Shown: positions 1-10,400 of the stretch, piece by piece
Layout of the letters: the number at the start of each line of letters is the position of its first letter
How positions within the stretch are numbered: the first letter of the stretch is position 1
Origin: Earliella scabrosa
Taxonomy: Eukaryota; Basidiomycota; Agaricomycetes; Polyporales; Polyporaceae
DNA: 64,000 bases
Assembly: GCA_022605405.1 (NCBI GenBank)
Contig: JABYQQ010000028.1
Span: 124,001 to 188,000, forward strand
Direction of reading: 5' to 3'
Program-made: the position numbers and the translations under genes
Notes under the pieces: model-generated
What the model was told of the DNA's origin: nothing
Databases searched by the model: none
What the model saw: only the letters and a program-made list of their open reading frames with translations

Positions 1-1009
1 TCAAGCCCAACGAAATCCCTGAGAGGCCTGGACAAATCGTCACTTGTGACTACATTGTTGGCCTTCCTGAAATTGATGGCCACAACGTGATTCAACTCAT
101 GGCAGACAGACACGGAAAGCTGGTGCACCTGGTACCCTGCAGCGACAAGATCGATGCCAGAGGAGCAGCAGACGTCTTCATTCGGGAATACTTCCGTCTG
201 CATGGGCTGCCCCGGAAGATCATCTCGGACCGAGGCCCCCAGTTCGCTGCAGAACTGTTCCGTGCCATTCTAAAGGGCTTAGGCATCGAGAGTGCCCTGT
301 CCACTGCGTACCATCCCCAGACCGACGGACAGTCGGAGCGGTTCAATCAGGAAGTAGAGGCGTACCTGCGAGCATTCTGCAGTCAACGACGAGATGACTG
401 GGTCAAGTGGCTCCCCATCGCGGAGTACGCACTCAACGCCAGAGTTCACTCATCGACTGGGTACTCCCCCTTCTTCCTGATGTACGGATATGAACCGCAG
501 TTCCTGGTACCTGCCAACCCGGACACACAAGTACCTGCAGCCAACGAACGGCTCGCAGAACTTGCCAAGGCACGCGAGGACGCCACCGCTGCATTGACAC
601 TGGCAGCAGAGCGTATGAAGGAGCACTTCGACCGCCATGCGCAGGACACTCCAACGTTCACACCTGGACAGAAAGTGTGGCTGGACACGCGCAACTTGAG
701 GTTCTCAGACATCCCTAAGAAGCTCGCCGACAAGTTCGCAGGCCCGTATCCAGTTGTACGGCGTGTTGGTGAACTTGCATACGAACTCAAGTTGCCCCAC
801 ACAATGAAGATCCATCCGGTGTTCCATGTCTCCCTCCTTCACGCACACAAGCAGAGTACGCTGCCAGGACGGGTCCCTCCTGAACCAGCCCCAATCGAAG
901 TTGAGGGCGAGGAAGAATACAAGGTGGAGGAAATCCGTAACTCGCGCCGGTGGGGCAGATGGCACAAGCTGCAGTACTTGGTCCGATGGAAAGGATGGGG
1001 TCCGGAGAA

Positions 1010-1797
1010 TTACGATTGATGAGGAACAAAGAGATCGTCCTTTAAGTACGACGTTCTCCGCCATTCCGCGTCACGCAAACCTGAGCCCGTGGGAACATTA
1101 TTCATACTCCGCTTACCTTAAGTAAGTAACGGTATTTACAGTAGCAGACGCCCAGTAAGAAACTGTTTACTGGCTCTAGCCCTAGTCTAGGGTTGGCCTG
1201 ACCCCCAGGCGCCCATGGCACTGCCACCTTGGCGCGCAAATAAGCGCCCGAACGACGACAAATCCGATGATTTGTGCGACATGCTGGAAACATGTCGCAC
1301 TCGTTTTTGTAGCTTCGGCCGATGGGCGCTTAATTGAATGACCACCTCGGATTGTAGCCATATGTCGTGGGAACATATTGATTACATTATCATATGTTTC
1401 CGATCAAAACTGAGCGAGTTAGAACAGAAATAAACTTGCCCATATCGGGAATTGTGAATGGGCGCTTGAGCACAGCATCGGGCGCCTAACATACCGGATT
1501 TGGGACATCTCAATGTAGGCAAGTTTGTTTCAATTCTAGCACACTCAGTTTTCGTCTAAAATATATAGTGTTATATACCATTGGAATCGTATGACCTGTG
1601 GCTACACACTGAGCTAGTAACTGACGTGGTTTGTGAATGATTTCAATCAACCATAAGCAGTTCTGTGTAATAGAAACTCTAGCACAAACTTGAGCTAAAC
1701 AGTGTTGATCATTATAAATTCATATATCATTTCTATATAAATTATTCCCTTCCTCATCAATCGTACCCTGCCAGACAATGGCCCACTTCACAACAAG
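1010..1797 (+). mobile_element. Helitron-like element A (non-autonomous, 788 bp)
   Basis: It begins TTACGATTGATGAG. Near the end it carries the inverted copy CTCATCAATCGTA, then GCCAGACAATGGC (hairpin) and the terminal CACAACAAG. It has no coding capacity. The boundaries are fixed because deleting 1010-1797 restores the gypsy chromodomain reading frame with no duplicated target bases. One T is shared by both junctions, so TACG..AAGT is an equally valid description. The interior carries GCGCCC/GGGCGC inverted arms around a hairpin. The 5' half is clearly related to element D at 6005-6917. Confidence 0.88.
1274..1300. repeat. perfect 10-bp hairpin inside element A
   Basis: GTGCGACATG and CATGTCGCAC are separated by a 7-nt loop. 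They sit between outer arms AAGCGCCC (upstream) and GGGCGCTT (downstream). Element D has a longer hairpin, also with a 7-nt loop, at the equivalent place. Confidence 0.8.
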
Positions 1798-1934
1798 TGA
1801 CTCTTGGGAGGATGCAGCGGATGTTGAACATGCTGCTGAGCTGGTAGAGGTGTTCCACAACAGACATCCCGATGCTGATGGACCTCACAAACCCTACATC
1901 CCCAAGAAGTGTCGCTCATGAGGACACGAGCCTT

Positions 1935-1947
1935 AGGAGGGGGGTAC
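1935..1947 (+). promoter_or_regulatory. polypurine tract of the gypsy element
   Basis: The run AGGAGGGGGG followed by TAC lies directly before the LTR start TGTCACG. Its position and composition are those of a plus-strand primer for LTR retrotransposon reverse transcription. It begins only 14 nt after the Pol stop codon, the usual compact layout. Confidence 0.75.
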
Positions 1948-2394
1948 TGTCACGAACGGTCCCTCAGCGCCTAGGGAAGCGCCCAACTAACCACCGTTCA
2001 CGACCATTCACTGTTTCTATTGTCCACAATCCCCATTGTACTTTCATCCCCAAGACACCCTTTTGTTTCTTCTCCTTTGTTCCGGACACAATTGTCATCG
2101 CACCATTGTACTTCCTCCATTGTTCCGTCACGCTATTGTTCTATTGTTCTCCCAACACTATTGTTCTAACTGTAGATATAAGCCCTAGCACTTGCTACCT
2201 GGAGACCTCAGTTTCGACCTCTTGTCTCCAGGTAAGCCTCCTCTGTACTTCGCTGTAGATACTTCGCTCAATACAACTTGTCTCCAGCCCTGCGTGTCGA
2301 GCCTTGCTCCACTCTCGCTGCACAAGCGCTCGTTGGACGCCCTCGCTCGCCTCGTCGTTCCCTTCTCGTCTTGCTTGACCCCCAGGTCGCGACA
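1948..2394 (+). repeat. 3' LTR of the gypsy element (447 bp)
   Basis: The LTR starts TGTCACG and ends CGCGACA, so the ends are imperfect inverted repeats with canonical TG..CA. A TATA-like ATATAAG lies near 2176. Upstream of it the U3 part is packed with iterated ATTGT motifs (CATTGTAC, TATTGTTC and similar). Downstream, an 11-bp perfect inverted repeat (TACCTGGAGAC at 2196-2206, GTCTCCAGGTA at 2224-2234) would form a hairpin in the leader RNA. It also contains a good 5' splice-site sequence (AG|GTAAGC at 2230-2236). The LTR is flanked on the right by helicase coding sequence of element B. Confidence 0.85.
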
Positions 2395-4881
2395 TGCCAC
2401 AGCCTGTATAAGATATGCTCTAAAATGTGTTCTGCTTTGCAAAACAATGGTGCACCATTTGGTGGGATCAATATGATATTTGCAGGTGATTTTGCTCAGC
2501 TTCCTCCTGCAATGGGTGGCAAACCACTTTATGCACATGATGTTGGCAGAGTTATTCATCGTACACATGATCATTTAAAACAGAAGGCATCCATAGGCAA
2601 AGCTCTCTGGCATCAGTTCACCACAGTGGTGATCCTTCGACAAAACATGCGTCAGAGATCACAGAAACCAGAGGATGCTAAACTGCGCACAGCCCTTGAA
2701 AATCTGAGATATCGAGCATGCACTGAAGATGACATCAAATTAGTACAGTCAAGAGTTGCAGGCCGGAGTAAAGATCAACCAAAACTGAACCAACCAAAAT
2801 TCCGCAACGTGTCAGTTATTACATCCTGGAACTCTTATCGTGACAAGATAAATGACATGGGGTGTCTACGCTTTGCACAGGAAAACCGTCAAGTGCTTAA
2901 ATCATTCTACTCTATAGATAAACTGACATCGGAAGGTGATCCAACAGAGCTGCCAAGAAAAGTGAGACGTAAGAAAGTTAATCCCCGGCGCAAAAATAAC
3001 ATTGTGAATACTGTACTGCAGGACACTCTATGGAATTTGACACACAACTTGACAGATAATCATCCTGGAAAACTGGACATTTGTGTTGGTATGCCAGTCA
3101 TGATCAAAGTCAATGAAGCAACTGAGTGTTGTGTCACCAATGGTGCAGAGGGGATAGTGGTAGGCTGGACTTCAAGACCTATATTAAATCAAGAAGACAA
3201 GCTAGCTCTAGACACACTATTCATCAAGCTAACTGCTGCTCCCACCACAGTTCAACTGCCAGGACTACCAGAGAATGTAGTTCCTTTGACACATTCTAAA
3301 AAGACAGTCAAGTGTAAGCTACCTGATGGCAAGTTATTGGAGATAGAAAGAGATCAGGTGCCCGTAGTTCCCAATTTTGCTATGACAGACTTCTCATCTC
3401 AAGGTCGGACTAGACCACATAATGTGGTCGATTTGCAAAATTGTAGAACTCATCAGTCAGTATATACCTGTCTCTCTCGGGGATCAACTTTGGATGGCAC
3501 CATTATTGTTCAGTCATTTGACTCTTCAAAGTTGACTGGGGGAATTGCAGGTAGTCTGAGGCAAGAGTTCCGTGAGTTAGAGTTACTGGATGAGATCACA
3601 AAATTGCGGTATTTGGGTCAAGTACCCCCCTGTGTGGTTGGTATCACCCGGAATGAACTCATTCATTCCTTCCGCAAATGGAAGGGTGAGAACTTTATGC
3701 CAAAAGAGATGCATCACGCTATTAAATGGTCAGACAAAAACCCCTACCCAATTGATCCAGTAACTGAAGACAGTCTATGGACTATTGTGAAGTCACAGTC
3801 AAAAGATGACCAGTCAGCAAATATGGACAAATTGAAAACCCGGGATGTCTCTAACTTTGTGCCTGCAAAAGGTACACAGGCATTGAGAAACATTGGTAAT
3901 CAGGTTGCTCAAAAAGGTGAAAAGAGAAAGCGTGATGAGGACATTGAAGTAGAAGAAAATGAAATGGAAGAGCCCAAGATGAAAAAGCGAGCAAAACCAA
4001 TTAGAGTGTCTGCGCCACCAGCAGGAACAGCATTCAAGGGAATTCCATGGGATAATGTGAACTGGAGTTGTGCATATGACAGTCTAATGACTATTCTTCT
4101 CTCTGTATATACAGAACATCGTGATACTTGGAAAAGCATTGCATCTCCACAGAGTGATGTTCTATCTACAATGGGTGAGGTGTTTGGTAAAGCAGTTTCC
4201 AGAGTGCCATTGCTGCAGTTGAGTGAAGTACGGAATACTATAAGAAACATGCTCAGCTGTGTTGTGCCAGAGCTTGGACCACGGGGCTCACAGTATACAG
4301 ATCTGTATGAGCTTGCTAGACATATACTTGGCACTGATGATGATGTGATGACAGTGTCCTATATCTGTCGAGCATGTGATTATAAATCACCAGAATCCCA
4401 GAAATCAGAGGTGTTGTGGACATGTCTGGAACAGCGTTGGAAAAATAATCCAGAGAAGCTGGGAAACTATAGAGGAAAGACGACATCAAAGTGGATAGAA
4501 GCATTGCGAACACAGAAGTGTCAACAGAAGTGTCCTCATTGTGATAGAGAATTATTGAAGTATACCAGATTCAATGCTGCACCATCTTTTGTGGCATTTA
4601 TCACCCATGATGTCAAAATTCGTGTAGATAATCAGATTGTATTCCCTGAGATAGATCAGATGTACAGACTATGTGGTATAGTTTACTATCCACCCCACAT
4701 AGCACAGAAGCACTTTTTATGTCACTTCATTGACAAGTCAGGCGGGGTATGGTTTCACGATGGTGCTGTGACTGGAGAGCAAGTGGAGTACTATGGCAAT
4801 ATCATTAACTTTCCATATCAGAAACTCCAAGTAGTGAACAAGGACTACGAAATGAGAATGGTGATCTATACAAAGCTGTAA
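2395..4881 (+). pseudogene. Helitron B helicase C-terminal part plus cysteine-protease-like domain
   Basis: About 828 codons are open from the LTR junction to the stop at 4879-4881. The sequence starts CHSLYKICSKMC, aligned with CGSMYNICAKMC just after the Walker B motif of element E. The Walker A and B motifs are therefore missing. Later Pif1-like regions are present: NMIFAGDFAQLPP, LRQNMRQ, VMIKVNEATECC, and the TRPHNVVDL..SVYTCLSRG region. After a charged linker comes a C-terminal domain with NWSCAYDSL, paired CxxC motifs, YRLCGIVYY..HFLCHF and VWFHDG, probably a USP/USPL1-like fold. The open frame extends back into the LTR (to 2278) but has no ATG there. The remnant has no internal stops, which suggests recent decay. 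Confidence 0.88.
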
Positions 4882-4985
4882 CATTTATCACTGCCATAAC
4901 TTATCATTATCATTATCACCACTAACAGTCTCTGTACTACATACATTGTTATTGAGTAAACTTCAATCTCCCATAAATATTTCCC

Positions 4986-5030
4986 TCTCATCAATCGTAC
5001 CCTGCCAGACATGGCCCACTCCTCAACAAG
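4986..5030 (+). other. 3' terminus of Helitron-like element B
   Basis: Subterminal inverted copy CTCATCAATCGTA of the 5' end, then the stem GCCA, loop GACA, stem TGGC, then a terminal CTCAACAAG. The same arrangement ends elements A, C, D and E. The loop varies while the GCCA/TGGC stem is kept in every copy, which supports a functional 3' hairpin. Confidence 0.82.
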
Positions 5031-5216
5031 TCAAGCCGGAGTGAAGTGATGGCGCCTCTTGTGCTACAGTAGGAGAACCGGCGGAGGTACATGAAGGCTG
5101 TCAGCGTGAGAGCAAGTCCAGTAGAGTCACAATGGCTCTGCGGGCTGGAGAGTGGAGTCAATTAATGTCGGAGACGTTGGGCACATGTCAGGATCGAAGC
5201 TACAAGTGGGGGAAAG
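5031..5216. other. 186-bp unique spacer between elements B and C
   Basis: GC-richer sequence than its neighbours, with no convincing frame or repeat. It is presumably the host or older sequence into which both Helitron-like elements inserted. Confidence 0.5.
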
Positions 5217-6004
5217 TTACGATTGATGAGTTTACGAATTAATCATTCTTATGGGGAGCTTTTGGCCCGGCGCTTGTGATGGAACTCGATCACCATGGGA
5301 AAAGTTTTTGTTACTCCTCCATACAACTTATGTCATCTCTGGTAACAAAATTACTTACTTTTAGACGCCCTCCACAGGGTTAGGGTTGGAATTTCTTATT
5401 CGTTTCTTACCACTGGACACAGACACATTGACTACTTTTCCTATGCTCTCCCCCGCGGCTCAGCTGCTGGCATGGCCGGTGCTTACTACGTTGTGTTGGC
5501 ACATGCTTTGTGGTCCATTGGTGTCTATACTACTAGTCACTAGTGGCTCTTTCTATTACTTCTAATGGCTTCATCTACTACTGCCTATACTTGTAACTCT
5601 GTAACAAAAATGTTTTAATATTGTTTAGTAGGCATAATATGCACCTTCTTTCTAGATGGACCTACTTCAAGTGTGTATGAACTGAGTACAAAAGATATAG
5701 CTCATATACACTCGCTTGGCTGGGTTGTGAGCATGATTTGACTTCAGCATGCATATGTGGTCGCACTAGATCATTGTTCATTATATATTGATCTTCTAGA
5801 CCCACTACACATCCATTTAATCCACTTCAACATGTATCAACAAACACATTCATTGGCCAAATGTTCGAAAGTTGCAATGATCATCAACTTTCTACACTTC
5901 AATGTACATATAAGAGCTCAGTAGTATATTAAATGGATGGAGATGATACAATAGAGAATTATCATGATTTTTCTGTAGTGTTTGCTATAGATCTGATGGA
6001 GTTA

Positions 6005-6917
6005 TTACGATTGATGAGTGAAACGAAGAAATCATCCTTTAAGGGCGACGTTCTCTGCCAAACTCTGTAACGCGAACCTGACCCCGTGGGAATATATTTC
6101 ATACTCCGATTACTTTGAGTAAGAACAAAGTAAGCGCTGATGTAAGCACTGATAACAAACTTTGTTACTGGGCCAACCCTAGACTAAGGTTGGCTGAGCC
6201 GCGCGGGAATCAGATAGACGCCCAAAGCACTGCCACCATGGCTGGCTTTGTTTTTGTTCTATGTATTACACACTGATAGTAGTTACATAGTAATTGAAGC
6301 TATAACTGGGCTTATATGCCATATAAACGCAAAATAAGCGCCCAAATGGCCGAAAATCCGAAGCTTCCCCAGCCTTGCTTCAACCAAGGCTGGGGAAGCT
6401 TCGGATTTTCGGCCGATGGTGCTCAACAGCTCCTGGTCACATGACTTCTGACAATCTCAGATTGTAGCCATAAATTGTGGGAACAAAATGATATATATCA
6501 CTATATGTTTTTAATCAAAACTGTATGTGTTAAAGTCTAAATACAATTGCCCAAATCGGGAAGGATGGGCTGTTTTTCGCATCTCATGGGCGCTCGACGG
6601 GCGCCTATGTTTCCCAATTCAGCAGGTATATTCATAAGTATTGACTTGAATGTGTATCTTTGTCAGTTTCTAATCAATAAATGAAGTATTATATACCATT
6701 GGAACCAGAAAAATCAGCTCTGTTCAATGGAACCGCTTTGGAGACATTCTGGATCCAACTGAATCAAATAATCACTGTTAACTAACTAACATTCTCTAAT
6801 AACTCATAAGATGCACACTAATAGATAAATTACAGTGTATAGTACAGTAAGTTTTCTTATAAATATACCCCCACTCATCAATCGTATCCTGCCAGACATG
6901 GCCTACTTCTCAACAAG
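6005..6917 (+). mobile_element. Helitron-like element D (non-autonomous, 913 bp)
   Basis: Same 5' end (TTACGATTGATGAG) and 3' end (CTCATCAATCGTA, GCCAGACATGGC, CTCAACAAG) as the other copies. The 5' half is colinear with element A, including the block with CGTGGGAA..TTCATACTCCG and the CACTGCCACC motif. It contains a 30-bp perfect hairpin and no coding capacity. Removing 6005-6917 leaves GGAGTTA|TTCAGC, which matches the uninterrupted right arm of the surrounding inverted repeat. This confirms the borders and the absence of a target duplication. Confidence 0.9.
6348..6414. repeat. 30-bp perfect hairpin in element D
   Basis: Two 30-nt perfectly complementary arms (6348-6377 and 6385-6414) flank a 7-nt loop, CTTCAAC. 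The flanks are GCGCCC-type and GATGGTGCTC sequences like those around the shorter hairpin of element A. Confidence 0.93.
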
Positions 6918-7129
6918 TTCAGCAAATAGTGAATAGATCATTCAGTTGTGATGAGAATATGCCCACGGTGGTGCAATTGAAGAGAGCTCATTTTTCCAGT
7001 TCTGATGGTATATAACACTCTATACTTTTGTTCAAAGTGACAGAGATACACTTTGAAGCCAATGGTACTAGTCCCTGCACAGCCCCATGAATAGCCACTG
7101 GATAATCCCAATGTTTGTCGATTGAAAAT

Positions 7130-7201
7130 GCACATAGCTGGACTTGAACTCCCAGCCACAACCATAGATAGTAGAGGTGTTGTCCAGTAGACTATGGGTG
7201 C
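7130..7201 (-). other. tRNA-like 72-nt sequence (degenerate)
   Basis: Read on the minus strand, the segment has tRNA length. It has an A-box-like TAGTCTACTGG and a B-box-like GAGTTCAAGTCC. The ends GCACCCA and TATGTGC pair at 5 of 7 positions. The anticodon arm does not fold cleanly, so it is not a functional tRNA gene. A tRNA-derived SINE head or decayed tRNA copy carried in the loop of the inverted repeat is more likely. Confidence 0.35.
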
Positions 7202-8753
7202 ATCACACAACATAGGTCATTAATCCACTTGTGTGCTTTGTATGCTTTTGCAGTATGCAGTATAAACTAGCAGCATTTGGTTATTGTATATCAGCATACA
7301 GTCAACGAGGTCAGTGTTACTTACATGTTGCACTTTCTATATACCATGTAGTGTTTCTGGAGTTGTATAGAGTGTTATATATCATTGGAATGGCAAATTT
7401 GGCATGCTAGTAGAGTATTATTCCAAGCTGTTTGTGCTTAATCAAAATCAACAACTAAATATTGGTTAGGAGAGCAATGTAGGGTGATAAGAATAAAGTG
7501 TTGTAGGTCATTGAGAAGCAAAAAATCAGCTCTATGCAATGAGACCATTGTGTTCTATGTGCCATTGATGGGAGTTTGGGATTCTCCAGTGGCTACTGTG
7601 CAGATACTAGTACTATTGGCTTCAGAGTGTATCTCTGTTGGTTTATAATCAATGTATAGAGTATTATATACCATTAGAACCGGAAAAATGAGCTCTCTTC
7701 AATTGCACCACCATGGGAATATTCTCATCACAACTGAACAATCTATTCACTATTTACTGAATAACTCCATCAGATCTATAGCAAACACTACGAAAAAATC
7801 ATGATAATTCTCTATTGTATCATCTCTATCCATTTAATATACTACTGAGCTCTTATATATACAGTGAAGTATAGAAAGTTGACAATCATTGCAACTTTTT
7901 GAACAATTGGTCATATGCCCATCTAGAAATATATCCAGCCAGAATTAAACCACTAGCTTATAACACAGGAGATACCAATGATCATTCTCCTGGGCTCTGT
8001 AAGGTCTTGTAATGGTACTCAATAACTCAGTGTTACCTACGACTTTTAGTCACCATCAACAATGTAGTGTTTCTGAAGTTGTAGAGAGTAACATGTATCA
8101 TTGAAAACACACATCATAGTGGTTATTTGCAGCGCTAGTAGTGTAATATTCTGAGCTGCTTGTGCTTTATAAGTGAACAAATGCTGTAAGTAAATTAACT
8201 GACATGAATGGAAAGTATTATGTGTCATTGAGAAGCTAAAGATCACCTCATAGTCACACTACAAGTTAAATACTGCAACAAATAAACACTGTGTTGAGAT
8301 CTAAGCTAGTATGGTAAGCAAAGAGAGTGGCATGCTATGCTTCATAAAGCCATGTGCAATGAGCTTGTTCTCAGTGTATCTGAAGTTCAATAGTTTAGAC
8401 TGTGCCATTTAAACACTGTCTGGCTTACTGGAATTCTATACTAAACTTGGAAAAGTTCATTGAAGTAATGAAAGTTCGTAATAAGAGTTCGTTTACTGCA
8501 AAATGTAGAGATGAGAGTATCTAACATATATGACAGCAGTGAATGCTCAGTTCAAAAGAGTGTTGCATGAGATGTAAATCTTCAAGCGATGTTTCATGCT
8601 TTGATCAAAAGTTTGAAATCAAGTATATTGAACCTCATTGTTTAGTGACAGTGTGATGATTGTAGATCATTTGCTCGTTCATTAGCATCTCAATAATGAT
8701 GAGCAACCATCTCATCAATCGTGCCTGCCAGACATGGCCCACTCCCACCCAAG

Positions 8754-9677
8754 TGAGACAGTACATAGTTGGGAATGGAATGATGGAGGATGAGTGCAAG
8801 ATGAGAGGCGGAGCGTACGTGAAGCTGGATCCAGTAAGTGTACAAACAGATATAAATGAAGATGCGGATGGACGCGCAACATTACTCAATGCTGTTGATA
8901 GTACTTAGTCACTGTGCCTTCGTTCTCTTCTGCCGTTAAGCAAGTCTACTGGAGTCTGGGGTGCAGTACTACTACCTATATAGGACCTGACTGCAGCGCA
9001 GTGCACTGACTGAGAGAGTGAGCATGCACTGGTCCCTATCTTGACACAGTTAGTTTTGTTTAACTCGCAGGCGTATGCCGCAGCACATTCTAAATGGCTC
9101 TTCAGAATCATTCTGGTTGGGAACATTCAAGGGAGCATACAGCGGCTGCGCATGCAGTGGGTGCTTTGCTCAATACCAACCACTGGCATATATGGTTGGG
9201 GACGGGACTTCATGTCAACCCAGAATTTTGGCTGTCCCGGCTCAATTTTGTGATTTTGTGTACCAAAGTACCCCCCTATAAGCCCAAATTTGAACGCACA
9301 AGGAGAGGAAAGAAAGGTGAAAATTAAGCGCCGAAACCGCCAAATTTCCGTCAAGTCAACGACAACTATTTGCTTGCACAATAATCTCCGTGACTTTAGA
9401 GAGCTCATTATTATCACTGACATGATTCTATGATGTAGACCTCTTGAGCTCGGTTTGTCTTTCTGCCTCGGCGACCTTTGAGAACTTTCATCGCAACGTG
9501 CATAGGGGGTTACATGACTGGCGGAGATACAGAGTTGCCATATATGGCAATGGCTTAGTCATTGATCTGTGCCAAATTCGAGGACTCATGCCCATATTTT
9601 GGAATTTCATAGATTCATTCCACTCATTCGATAGCTACACTGAGTCTGTATCGTACACGCGAAGTCCCTGGACAGTT
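8754..9677. other. unassigned flank left of the hAT element
   Basis: No gene can be supported. Short frames exist (for example a 70-codon frame through 8908), but none shows a recognisable motif or intron structure. A C-run and A/T-rich block near 9260-9330 looks like decayed repeat sequence. The last 8 bases before 9686 form the hAT target duplication. Confidence 0.5.
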
Positions 9678-9685
9678 TAAAGCGT
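9678..9685. repeat. left 8-bp target duplication of the hAT element
   Basis: TAAAGCGT, identical to 23654-23661. It directly precedes the terminal TAGAGATCTTCATGAGT. Confidence 0.92.
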
Positions 9686-9704
9686 TAGAGATCTTCATGA
9701 GTGT

Positions 9705-10400
9705 TAGGAACCTGCGGGTACTCACGGTTCAAACCGCCGAGATACCTGCGGGTATGCCATCCGTGGGTTGCGGGTACCTCTTTCCCACGGATGGCCACGG
9801 ATGTGGGTGCAGGTCTTACGAGCCTGCAGGTAACCCGTCGGATTCTCGCTCAAGCAAGTTGAACCAAGTCACAATGATATATTCAAACGACACTCAGAAA
9901 CATAAGAACGCGCACATCGTGGCCTACTCTACAAGGATGACATCATCTGACTGAGACGCGCCACCGGCCTGGGTCCCGGTTGGCGCTGAGCTCGGGCCAG
10001 GAGTGCCAGGAGGGTCTGATGTGTGCTTCGAACGCTTGCTCTTCTTGTGGAAGGCATCGATGATCGGCTGCTCTGGGACGAGGTAGGGCTGAGCACGGAT
10101 CTGATCCAGAGAGCTACAGCTCTCTACCTACAGGTAATGGTATCTTCAGACCCTCTGATCCAGATCCGTCAAAACCCAAACCTATAGGTATTTAGTGTGG
10201 GTACCTACAGGTACCTATAGATCTTTTTTCTGAGTATGCATATTTATGTGTTTCTCAACAAATCAAGTATGTTTGTAGAGAAGTATAAATATATTTTCTT
10301 GATCCAGATCCGTACAGATCAAGATCCGCACTGATCCAGATCCACGCTGATCTGAACCTACAGGTATTTTCACAGGTACCTAGACTGCAACCTATAGGTA
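9705..10400. repeat. left subterminal repeat array of the hAT element
   Basis: Copies of ACCTGCGGGTA and the near-palindrome ACCTAYAGGTA. Five of the latter lie at 10126, 10180, 10203, 10356 and 10390. They are interleaved with repeated GATCCAGATCCG units. Such arrays are typical transposase-binding sites near hAT ends. The five ACCTAYAGGTA copies lie within the predicted last intron of the transposase gene. Confidence 0.78.

Larger units (their letters stand above)
3..1921 (+). pseudogene. gypsy Pol C-terminus: integrase plus chromodomain, split by an insertion
   Basis: Integrase of a chromodomain-bearing gypsy element, which inserts element cDNA into nuclear DNA. The catalytic D,D,E residues are visible: the D of VTCDYIVG near the window start, the D of SDRGPQF, and the E of QSERFNQEVE. 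They are followed by the LNARVHSSTGYSPF region and a GPY-like stretch (FAGPYPVVRRVG). A chromodomain begins YKVEEIRNSRR..YLVRWKGWGPEN. There the frame is cut at 1009/1010 by element A and would hit TGA at once. Beyond the insertion (1798 onward) the frame continues DSWEDAADVEHAAELVEVFH to a natural stop at 1919-1921. Removing 1010-1797 restores the phase exactly (codon AA|T = Asn). In such elements the chromodomain usually binds methylated histone H3. The copy is inactive here and truncated by the window on the left. Confidence 0.93.
1..2394 (+). mobile_element. Ty3/gypsy LTR retrotransposon (chromovirus type), 3' part
   Basis: The 3' end of a gypsy-class LTR element. It shows an integrase reading frame open from the window edge, a C-terminal chromodomain, a purine-rich tract and a complete 3' LTR ending TGTC..GACA. 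The 5' LTR, gag, protease and reverse transcriptase lie outside the window. The element is inserted in the helicase gene of Helitron-like element B: immediately after the LTR (2395) the helicase frame starts in mid-domain. A second Helitron-like element (A) interrupts its chromodomain. The usual 5-bp target duplication would be TGCCA (2395-2399), but the left copy is off the window, so this is not verified. Confidence 0.93.
2395..5030 (+). mobile_element. Helitron-like element B, 3' portion
   Basis: The remaining right part of a coding Helitron. It holds the helicase and protease-like coding region from the middle of the helicase to its stop, then an AT-rich tail. The shared 3' terminus is CTCATCAATCGTA (4986-), GCCAGACATGGC hairpin, and the end CTCAACAAG at 5030. 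The left part is displaced beyond the window by the gypsy insertion. Its protein is closely similar to that of the intact element E, so B was probably a full autonomous copy. Confidence 0.87.
5848..7915. repeat. large imperfect inverted repeat inside element C
   Basis: Left arm about 5848-6004 plus 6918-7120 (split by element D). Right arm about 7570-7915. Long stretches match when one arm is reverse-complemented, for example the region around AAATGGATGGAGATGATACA and its partner near 7826. With D removed each arm is roughly 350 nt and the loop about 450 nt. The fold-back gives a direct template for D's empty site: the right arm reads continuously across the point where the left arm is interrupted. 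Confidence 0.8.
5217..8753 (+). mobile_element. Helitron-like element C (non-coding, carries element D)
   Basis: Begins TTACGATTGATGAG at 5217 and ends with CTCATCAATCGTGC, GCCAGACATGGC and CACCCAAG at 8753. The ends match the family, but the interior is AT-rich and has no coding capacity. Most of it is a large imperfect inverted repeat with a tRNA-like stretch in the loop. Element D is inserted in the left arm. The pairing of these two ends is inferred from order and nesting (D closes internally). The left flank base is G rather than the A seen at the other insertions. Confidence 0.68.

Noticed and set aside
2278..2394. Extension of the Helitron B helicase frame into the LTR, as a possible LTR-helicase fusion gene
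   Set aside because: The open stretch starts at TTG with no ATG and consists of LTR sequence. It is an accidental open phase at an insertion junction.
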